The notes under the pieces are model-generated. The model was not told the origin of the DNA. It made no database searches and worked only from the letters and a program-made list of their open reading frames with translations. From contig JADHTP010000081.1 of assembly GCA_016784945.1 (NCBI GenBank), positions 1-11,354 on the forward strand: DNA of 11,354 bases, written 5' to 3'. Shown piece by piece: positions 6,169 to 11,354 of this stretch. Every line of letters begins with the position of its first letter. The first letter of the stretch is position 1. The DNA is from Deltaproteobacteria bacterium. Lineage in GTDB: Bacteria > Myxococcota_A > UBA9042 > DTJE01. The translations under genes were made by a program, and so were the position numbers.

Positions 6169-7983
6169 CTATCGCTTCAGATCCAGTCGCCTGGCCAGTT
6201 GATCTTCGTACAGGGACTGGGGTTCCAGGAGGGCGGCCTGGCCTTCGCCTTCCAGCCAGTCCTCGGGTTCCGTGCCATTTCCCAGCAGGAAGTCGGGCAT
6301 CCAGTTCTGGGTCGCAATGTCGGGCCCCGTCCCGATGACGTAGCCCCAGCCGAACTGGTAGGAGTTGATCTTCCCACCACCCAGGATGTTCCACAGGACG
6401 CACTGGGTGGACGAATGACCCGATCCCGAGCTTTTCATGCCCCGGTTCACCGCGTTCCAGCCGTCGTCGATGACGCTGGAATCCACCAGGTTCGCCGTGG
6501 CCAGCGAGTGATGGTACTCCGACGGTCCTATCATGCCGATATCGATGTCCTTGGACCAGAAGACCTCGCCGTCCCGGCTGGTGATGCGCAGCCAGACGCA
6601 CCCGGTCAGTCCGAATCCGGCATTCTGGAGAAAGTTGTGGCGCCCGGCCTCGCCCACGCAATCCCGGACCAGGACCTCGCTGCTCTGCCTCAGGTCGAAC
6701 AGGTAGCCGTTGCCCCCACCGCCCCGGTTCTGGGCGAATCCCATGTGGCAGTCGGCCACCGTGACGCGCTTCGACATGATGACCTGGAGTCCCCCGGACT
6801 GGACGTGGGCGTTCGGGACGAACGAATCCGGCGGCGCGAGAGGGGATGGGAAGGACTCGATGCCCGTCATCCAGGAATCCTTGACGCCCCGGAATTCGAT
6901 CACGTGGACCTGGTTGAGCGACCAGGCGTCATCCCAGCCCACCGCGTCGGCCACGCCCAGGTCCTCGACACCGCACTCCTCGATGATGCCCGAGATCCGG
7001 CGCACGGACGCCCCGTTCGAAGCCAGGGCCGGGTATCGCAGTGGCACGTCCACTGTGATGGTATGGGGTGTGGATCCCACGTCCACGGCCGTCACATCGC
7101 GGTGGAAGAAAGGCTGCCAGGTTCCGTTGTAAGGCCCCCAGGTCCCGGTCATGCCATGGGCCTCAACGAACTCGGGCGTGATGACCCATCCGATCTGTAC
7201 GTCGTCACCGACCCCGAAGGCGCCTGCGTCTTTCACTTCGATGATGGTGTCCAGGGAATCGCCGTCATTGGCCAGCGGTGTCTCGGCCTCAATAGACTGG
7301 GCGCCCATGAACAGGATGTGCCCCTTGTGTGTCATGCCGAGGAACTGCGTGAAATGGAGCTGGCTGAGATCCGCCCCGTCGCCCCGGATGACAGTGAACG
7401 ACGACTTAACGACGAGTTGCCCGTCCACCCGGTAGAAGCCTGGCGGTATGTAGACCGAGCCTCCACCAGCCGACGCCACCGCGTCGATGGCCGCCTGGAT
7501 GGCCGCGGTGGAGTCCGTGGCCCCGGTGGGGTCCGCCTCGTACGCCAGGACGTCTTCGACCACCAGGGGAAAGGCGCCGCCGGGCTGTATGGGGTCTTCA
7601 CCGTTGTGGTACCCCGCAAAGGAGAAGTCGTGCAGGAACCGCCCCTCGTCGTCGGTGAGACCGTGGGTCCAGTCCATGGGGTACAGCAGGCTTCGCCAGG
7701 GTTGCGGGGGCCCGGGATCGTCCGGAGGCACATCAAGGGCGACCTCGGGCGCGATCTCCGACGGTGCGTCCTTCGCAGCGTCCGGGACTCCCGGATCCCC
7801 GGTGGTTTCCAGGAAGGTTTCGAAAACGTCCGTCGGGGGTGGTCCAGGGTCCGAAAAACCGGGGTCCCCCGGTACGTCCACCGTGGTGTCCGGCGCCCCG
7901 TTGCCCTCCGACCCGCCACCGCAGGTGGTGGAAGCCAGGGCCAGGAGGACGGGTAATACCATGGACAGACGCAAGGTTTTCAT
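6169..7983 (-). CDS. Pectate-lyase-like right-handed beta-helix lipoprotein
   Basis: A 604-residue exported protein. Residues 1-20 are a signal peptide; STTC with Cys21 followed by GGG is an atypical but likely lipobox. Residues 22-95 are an acidic Asp/Pro/Val/Gly stalk. LHDFSFAGYHNGEDPI at about 117-132 and the stretch AYEADPTGATDSTAAIQ near 147-163 with GGGSVYIPPGFYRV (about 173-186) are hallmarks of the Pectate_lyase_3 / GH55-like beta-helix, seen in polysaccharide lyases, glycan hydrolases and surface tailspike-like proteins. Repeated short beta rungs (VTVADCHMGF, VLVRDCVGEAG) continue to about 500. Catalytic residues cannot be assigned from sequence alone. The ATG at 7983 has AGGGGA upstream; a TTG immediately before it is less likely. 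The gene begins 16 bp after the PIG-L gene and probably shares its operon. It likely binds or cleaves a polysaccharide at the cell surface (inference). Confidence 0.85.
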   Translation of the reverse strand: MKTLRLSMVLPVLLALASTTCGGGSEGNGAPDTTVDVPGDPGFSDPGPPPTDVFETFLETTGDPGVPDAAKDAPSEIAPEVALDVPPDDPGPPQPWRSLLYPMDWTHGLTDDEGRFLHDFSFAGYHNGEDPIQPGGAFPLVVEDVLAYEADPTGATDSTAAIQAAIDAVASAGGGSVYIPPGFYRVDGQLVVKSSFTVIRGDGADLSQLHFTQFLGMTHKGHILFMGAQSIEAETPLANDGDSLDTIIEVKDAGAFGVGDDVQIGWVITPEFVEAHGMTGTWGPYNGTWQPFFHRDVTAVDVGSTPHTITVDVPLRYPALASNGASVRRISGIIEECGVEDLGVADAVGWDDAWSLNQVHVIEFRGVKDSWMTGIESFPSPLAPPDSFVPNAHVQSGGLQVIMSKRVTVADCHMGFAQNRGGGGNGYLFDLRQSSEVLVRDCVGEAGRHNFLQNAGFGLTGCVWLRITSRDGEVFWSKDIDIGMIGPSEYHHSLATANLVDSSVIDDGWNAVNRGMKSSGSGHSSTQCVLWNILGGGKINSYQFGWGYVIGTGPDIATQNWMPDFLLGNGTEPEDWLEGEGQAALLEPQSLYEDQLARRLDLKR

Positions 7984-7999
7984 CAACGTCCCCTGTCAA

Positions 8000-8920
8000 T
8001 CAAAGGAATGACTTCACGATGGGTCTGACGGACCGTTTGAAGGTGACCGGTACGCCCTCGAAGTCGTCGAACATGTAGGTGAAGAAATCCAGCAGGTGCG
8101 GTGCTGCGGTGTAGTCCAGGTCCGTTGGAACCGGCCCGAACTCTTCGATGGAAAGGAAGTCCTCCATGGTCCCGGGCCCACCGGTCAGGAAACCCGCGGG
8201 CCGTCCAATCCACCTGAAGACCTTCCGGAAGTCGTCGAACAGGCGGACCTGGGATGGGTAGGCCTGGATCATCTGCATCTTCTTCCGGAGTTCCCCCTCC
8301 GTCAGTCGCAGGCGGACGCGCGTGCCCCGGTACAGCGGATGGAACCGCAGTGCGACCAGGATGGTGTACTCGTAGGCCGGTGTGTGGAAGAACTCCACCT
8401 TGCGACCCGTGTCCGCCTCGAACTCGCGGACGGCGAGCCAGGTGAAAAAGTGGGTCAGGTCATGTTCCGGCTGACCCCCCTGCCAGGCCAGGGTGACCAC
8501 CATGTCGGGCCGCGTTTCGAAGACCGTGTCCCTCACGGCCTGCCGCATGCCCTCGAAGAAGGGCTGCACGTCGTCCATCCGGCATTCCCCTGCATGCAGG
8601 CGGCTCATGATCCGGTAGATTTCGACTTCGGAAAAATCCAGGCAGCGGGTGTTGGACTCGGGGATGTCGATGGTCCCCACGGACCGGATGCCTTCGGCCT
8701 TGCGGACCTGGCCGTACTTCTCGGGCGTCAGGTCGGACTCGAAGTACAGGCCGTCGCTGTTGGTGACCCAGGCCGCCTGGACGTTCGGACCCAGGCGTTG
8801 CATCAGTCCGGCCGTGGCGATCTCGTCGTCGTGGTGGGCCAGCATGTACAGCGGTCGTTCGAAGTCACCCAGGCGGGAAGAAAGCTCTTCGCCGAGTTGG
8901 TAAGGGTCGTTCTTCGCCAT
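8000..8920 (-). CDS. PIG-L/LmbE family deacetylase-like protein
   Basis: A 306-residue protein of the PIG-L (LmbE) family, zinc-dependent N-deacetylases of GlcNAc-type conjugates in thiol, glycolipid and antibiotic pathways. The signature is YMLAHHDDE at 25-33, a variant of AHPDDE with His in place of Pro; H29 and D31/D32 are expected zinc or catalytic residues. The second site QPEHDLTH at 150-157 gives the further His (H153 or H157). There is no signal peptide, so a cytoplasmic location is expected. The ATG at 8920 has only a modest site (AGGGAAA) and lies nine bases after the stop of a 23-codon ORF with a much stronger site, so re-initiation may drive its translation. Co-transcription with the downstream beta-helix gene is likely. 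Substrate unknown. Confidence 0.88.
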   Translation of the reverse strand: MAKNDPYQLGEELSSRLGDFERPLYMLAHHDDEIATAGLMQRLGPNVQAAWVTNSDGLYFESDLTPEKYGQVRKAEGIRSVGTIDIPESNTRCLDFSEVEIYRIMSRLHAGECRMDDVQPFFEGMRQAVRDTVFETRPDMVVTLAWQGGQPEHDLTHFFTWLAVREFEADTGRKVEFFHTPAYEYTILVALRFHPLYRGTRVRLRLTEGELRKKMQMIQAYPSQVRLFDDFRKVFRWIGRPAGFLTGGPGTMEDFLSIEEFGPVPTDLDYTAAPHLLDFFTYMFDDFEGVPVTFKRSVRPIVKSFL

Positions 8921-8929
8921 GAGATTTCC

Positions 8930-9001
8930 CTATTGCGGAGGGATGGCCTGCAATCCCCAGGGGGGCGATGCGTTGACCAGGACTCCCGGACGGCACTTCA
9001 T
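8930..9001 (-). CDS. 23-codon mini-ORF upstream of the PIG-L gene
   Basis: An ATG-to-TAG reading frame of 23 codons. Features: Cys3, a hydrophobic VLVNA stretch at 7-11, Pro-Pro-Trp-Gly at 13-16, and a Pro-Pro-Gln end at 21-23; five prolines in total. Its Shine-Dalgarno is the best in the window (GGGGAGGA, seven bases from ATG). Third positions are G or C in 17 of 23 codons, in line with neighbours but not decisive at this length. TAG ends nine bases before the PIG-L ATG. It could be a leader peptide that controls PIG-L translation, a Pro-Pro stalling peptide, or the precursor of a small modified peptide; it could also be chance. I know no family it belongs to. Confidence 0.45.
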   Translation of the reverse strand: MKCRPGVLVNASPPWGLQAIPPQ

Positions 9002-9008
9002 CTTCTCT

Positions 9009-9016
9009 TCCTCCCC
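9009..9016 (-). promoter_or_regulatory. Strong ribosome binding site of the mini-ORF
   Basis: GGGGAGGA followed by seven bases (AGAGAAG) and ATG. It matches the anti-Shine-Dalgarno better than the site of the deacetylase gene behind it. Confidence 0.6.
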
Positions 9017-9063
9017 ATCCATCCGGATGACGCGCACGCTATCACGGCTGTCATTTTCCATCA

Positions 9064-9084
9064 CGATCAACGATCAACGATCAA
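9064..9084 (+). repeat. Three tandem copies of CGATCAA
   Basis: Perfect 7-bp direct repeats at 9064-9070, 9071-9077 and 9078-9084, each containing GATC. A fourth GATC at 9100 keeps the 7-bp phase (21 bp after the third). They sit in the middle of the divergent gap, 25 bp before a -35 hexamer of the plus-strand gene. Possible regulator binding site for one or both units; no regulator gene is in view. Confidence 0.7.
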
Positions 9085-9108
9085 TGAAAGACGAACCACG
9101 ATCGACTG

Positions 9109-9138
9109 TTGACACCCATTCACTCGCCCTGCGACACT
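9109..9138 (+). promoter_or_regulatory. Sigma70-like promoter for the surface lipoprotein at 9176
   Basis: TTGACA at 9109-9114 is a perfect -35. After 18 bp comes GACACT at 9133-9138 with TGC directly before it, an extended -10 (three of six matches in the hexamer). The expected start of transcription is about 30 bases before the ATG at 9176. Confidence 0.45.
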
Positions 9139-9175
9139 CACAGGCAGGTCAAGGGCCATAACCGCGAGGTCAGTC

Positions 9176-11354
9176 ATGAAAACCGGCAAGTCGGTCCCTC
9201 TGTTGGTCAGCCTGGCGTTGTTGTCAGGTGCCGGGTGCGGCAGCGATGGTGGCCCTGTCGTGTCCGGATCCGACGTTTTTGTCGGTCAGGATGCGGTCAC
9301 GGACGAGGGGACCGTGGTTCTGCCCGACCCCGGGGGCGAAGACGCGGGTCCGGTGGACGTTCCCTCGAAGCCCGACCTGTTCGAGACCCAGGACGTTTTC
9401 GACGTGCCGGTTCCAGGGGACCACGGGGACGTTCAGATCCCGGAGGTGGGGCCGGACGCCACGGACCAGGGACCCGGGGACATGCCGGGCGATCCCGGTG
9501 AGGACGTGACGATGGAAGACACAGCTGACGAAACCGTGGAGGACATTCCGCCGGAGGACGTGGACGTGCCACCACCAGGCCCCCAGCCGTGCGATCCCTG
9601 CCTGGACGACACGGACTGCGAGGGTATCGGTCTGTGCATGGACCTGGGCATGTCGCTGTACGTCTGCGGCGTTCACTGCGGACCGAACCAGCAGTGTCCC
9701 TCGGGTTACCTGTGCGAGGTGGCGGCCACTTCGGAAGGGCCGTCGGCCGCCCAGTGCATACCGCCGAACTCGTGTCCCTGCAACGACACCCTGGAAGGCG
9801 AAACCTACGCCTGTTCCAAGACCAACCTCCAGGGGACCTGCGAGGGCGTGGAGACCTGCGTGAACGGCACGTGGATGGACTGCGACGCGCCCGAACCCAT
9901 GGAAGAGGCCTGCAACGACAAGGACGACGATTGCGACGGCGAGACCAACGAGGGATTCGGCACCATCACCTGCGGCCTCGGCATCTGCAAACACACCGTG
10001 GACGCCTGCGATGCGAACGGAGATGTGGTTTGTGACCCCATGGAAGGGGCGCTGCAGGTGGACCTGCCCGACGGGAACGGCGAGGATTCGGACTGCGACG
10101 GCATCGACGGGACCGAGACCCTGTCGGTTTTCGTGGCCTCCACCACCGGTCTTGACAGCAATCCGGGGACCAAGACGCTGCCCGTGAAGACCCTGACGGC
10201 AGGCATCCTGGTGGCGGTCAAGGACGGCAAGCGGGACGTGCTGGTGTCGGAAGGGCTGTACCAGGAGACGCCGGAATTCGTGGGCGGCGTGAACGTACAC
10301 GGCGGTTACCGGGTCTACGAGGGCTGGAAACGGTACAAGACGTCGAAGGCCGACATCTTCGGCGGGGACGTGGCGGCCAGGGCCATAGACATCGTTCAGC
10401 CCACGGTCGTTTCCCGGTTGCGCATCAAGGCCCAGAACGGCACCGAGCCCGGTCAACACTCGCTGGGACTCTGGGTCATGAATTCCACCGATGCGCTGGT
10501 GTTCGAGAACTGCGAGATCCGGGCGGGCTACGCGAGCAATGGAGACCCTGGCGTCAGCGCCGAGGTCGCGAAAGTCGGGGGCGTGGGCGGCAAGGGAGGG
10601 AACGGCTGCGAGCACAAGAACAACTCCGTGATCTGTGGCGAGTGTGGCCAACCCGAAAAGGGTGCCGGCGGTGTCGGACCCTGTGGCGGGACAGGCGGTA
10701 ACGGGGGCAGTCCCGGGTACAAAAACGGCGCCGGCGCCACGGGCCAGGTGGGCTGCTGCACGACGGATGGCGGTGCGGGCGGTTCGTCGAAGGGCGATGG
10801 CAAGAAAGGCCAGGACGGGGCGGGTGGCCTTCCCGGATCAGACGGGTCCGGTGGAGACTGGTCACTGAACGTGACACAGGCGGGAATCGAAGGCTCCCAC
10901 GGGACTGCCGGCACCGCGGGTTCGGATGGAAACGGCGGCGGCGGCGGTGGCGGTGGAGGCGGCGGACCGGGCATCTGTCCCGATTATGGAGGCGGCGGCG
11001 GCGGCGGCGGCGGCGGTGGCTGTGGCGGCAGTGGCGGCGAGGGCGGACAGGCCGGCGGATCGTCGGTGGCCGTGGCCCTCTGGAATTCCACTGTGCAATT
11101 CAAGGACTGCTGGCTGCGGACCGACGGTGCGGGTGAGGGCGGAAACGGCGGCTCCGGATCGACGGGCGGAAGTGGCGGTGCGGGCGGACTCGGTGGCGCT
11201 TCTCACGACGGCTCCGGTTCGGGCGGTTCCGGTGGCGCTGGCGGTTCCGGTGGCAATGGCGGTCACGGCAGTGGTGGTTCGGGCGGATCCGACGTGGGCA
11301 TTCTGTGCGGCGGCGCCGGCAAACCGGAATTGAAGGGTTGCACCTTCGACCTCG
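9176..11354 (+). CDS. Large surface lipoprotein with MopE-like motif, DUF1565-like beta-helix and Gly-rich inserts (3' end beyond window)
   Basis: 726 residues are visible without a stop. Residues 1-20 are a signal peptide ending in lipobox GAGC (Cys21). Residues 24-136 are an acidic Asp/Pro/Val/Gly stalk. Residues 139-310 are Cys-rich and carry a MopE-type motif CNDKDDDCDGETNEG at 246-260 and a second DSDCDGIDG near 305-313; such motifs are annotated as putative metal binding in myxobacterial surface proteins. Residues 316-375 resemble DUF1565 (VASTTGLDSNPGTKTLPVKTL, then a VLVSEGLYQE strand), the entry to a right-handed beta-helix. Rungs at about 430-453 and 631-650 share a LW-x-NST-x-F-x-C-x-[IL]R pattern and are separated by a Gly-rich stretch (about 468-628); another follows. 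ATG 9176 has GAGG six bases upstream. Likely displayed on the cell surface as an adhesin-like or matrix protein; no catalytic motif seen. The opposite strand has long open frames here that are composition shadows. Confidence 0.85.
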   Translation, partial: MKTGKSVPLLVSLALLSGAGCGSDGGPVVSGSDVFVGQDAVTDEGTVVLPDPGGEDAGPVDVPSKPDLFETQDVFDVPVPGDHGDVQIPEVGPDATDQGPGDMPGDPGEDVTMEDTADETVEDIPPEDVDVPPPGPQPCDPCLDDTDCEGIGLCMDLGMSLYVCGVHCGPNQQCPSGYLCEVAATSEGPSAAQCIPPNSCPCNDTLEGETYACSKTNLQGTCEGVETCVNGTWMDCDAPEPMEEACNDKDDDCDGETNEGFGTITCGLGICKHTVDACDANGDVVCDPMEGALQVDLPDGNGEDSDCDGIDGTETLSVFVASTTGLDSNPGTKTLPVKTLTAGILVAVKDGKRDVLVSEGLYQETPEFVGGVNVHGGYRVYEGWKRYKTSKADIFGGDVAARAIDIVQPTVVSRLRIKAQNGTEPGQHSLGLWVMNSTDALVFENCEIRAGYASNGDPGVSAEVAKVGGVGGKGGNGCEHKNNSVICGECGQPEKGAGGVGPCGGTGGNGGSPGYKNGAGATGQVGCCTTDGGAGGSSKGDGKKGQDGAGGLPGSDGSGGDWSLNVTQAGIEGSHGTAGTAGSDGNGGGGGGGGGGGPGICPDYGGGGGGGGGGGCGGSGGEGGQAGGSSVAVALWNSTVQFKDCWLRTDGAGEGGNGGSGSTGGSGGAGGLGGASHDGSGSGGSGGAGGSGGNGGHGSGGSGGSDVGILCGGAGKPELKGCTFDL
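10934..10966 (+). repeat. In-frame GGN tract (11 Gly codons)
   Basis: Eleven consecutive Gly codons, mostly GGC, in the Gly-rich part of the surface lipoprotein. A change of whole repeat units would alter length without a frameshift. Confidence 0.8.
10988..11020 (+). repeat. GGC trinucleotide tract (eight pure GGC within 11 Gly codons)
   Basis: GGA, eight GGC, GGT, GGC in frame. The pure run at 10991-11014 is the longest simple repeat in the window and a candidate for slippage, also a place where assemblies can err. Confidence 0.85.

Larger units (their letters stand above)
9002..9175. other. Non-coding control region between divergent units
   Basis: 174 bp between the mini-ORF and the surface lipoprotein gene. 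Besides the ribosome binding site, direct repeats and promoter listed separately, it holds a perfect 10-bp palindrome, CATCCGGATG at 9020-9029, four bases from the mini-ORF ribosome binding site. I see no convincing minus-strand promoter hexamers and no RNA gene. Confidence 0.6.

Noticed and set aside
6199..7956. 585-residue plus-strand open frame
   Set aside because: It mirrors the beta-helix lipoprotein, whose signal peptide, stalk and Pectate_lyase_3 motifs are convincing on the minus strand.
8944..8965. Hairpin GGGAT...ATCCC in the mini-ORF as a terminator or attenuator
   Set aside because: The stem is five base pairs with an eight-base loop and no T-run follows.
9064..9084. CGATCAA repeats as a CRISPR array or replication iterons
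   Set aside because: Units are only 7 bp with no spacers, no cas or rep gene is near, and the flanks are not AT-rich.
9224..10651. 475-residue minus-strand open frame
   Set aside because: The plus strand here encodes a signal peptide, MopE-type motif and DUF1565-like segment in one frame. The opposite product has no recognisable domain and no good ribosome binding site.
10862..11266. Ala/Thr-rich minus-strand open frame in the Gly-rich region
   Set aside because: GGC/GGN repeats read as Ala/Pro/Thr codons on the other strand; this is a repeat shadow.

Overview
The window is GC-rich and densely coded. It comes from a bacterium that exports many lipoproteins with Cys-rich modules, acidic Asp/Pro/Val stalks, MopE-type Cys/Asp motifs and Gly-rich beta-helix repeats. 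That set is typical of Myxococcota and the former Deltaproteobacteria. This placement is inferred from protein style only; there is no marker gene. I see no tRNA, rRNA, CRISPR array, insertion sequence or phage gene.

Layout: (1) 1-4805, minus strand: a tight four-gene run in the order MoxR-type AAA+ ATPase (start 4805), CoxE-like VWA protein (start 3980), Cys-rich metallopeptidase lipoprotein (start 2736) and an M19 dipeptidase-like hydrolase (start 781) that runs off the left edge. Gaps are 9 bp, a 4-bp GTGA overlap, and 17 bp. (2) 4806-4892: a divergent promoter region. (3) 4893-6167, plus strand: RNase HI with its hybrid-binding domain, then a secreted DUF1579 protein. (4) 6169-9001, minus strand: a 23-codon mini-ORF with a very strong ribosome binding site, a PIG-L/LmbE-type deacetylase and a pectate-lyase-like beta-helix lipoprotein. 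The last gene converges on the DUF1579 gene with one base between the stop codons. (5) 9002-9175: a second divergent control region with three tandem copies of CGATCAA and a sigma70-like promoter. (6) 9176-right edge, plus strand: a large surface lipoprotein with an acidic stalk, Cys-rich/MopE-like region, DUF1565-like beta-helix and Gly-rich inserts, cut by the window edge.

How the genes may work together: MoxR and CoxE-like VWA proteins usually act as a pair in assembling or metal-loading client proteins. Here the pair is translationally coupled to a zinc-peptidase lipoprotein and followed by a second metal-dependent hydrolase, so these are plausible clients (inference). The PIG-L and beta-helix pair suggests handling of an amino-sugar-containing glycan (inference). 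The least explained items are the mini-ORF at 8930-9001, the three 6-Cys modules of the metallopeptidase lipoprotein, and the 7-bp direct repeats between the divergent units at about 9 kb.
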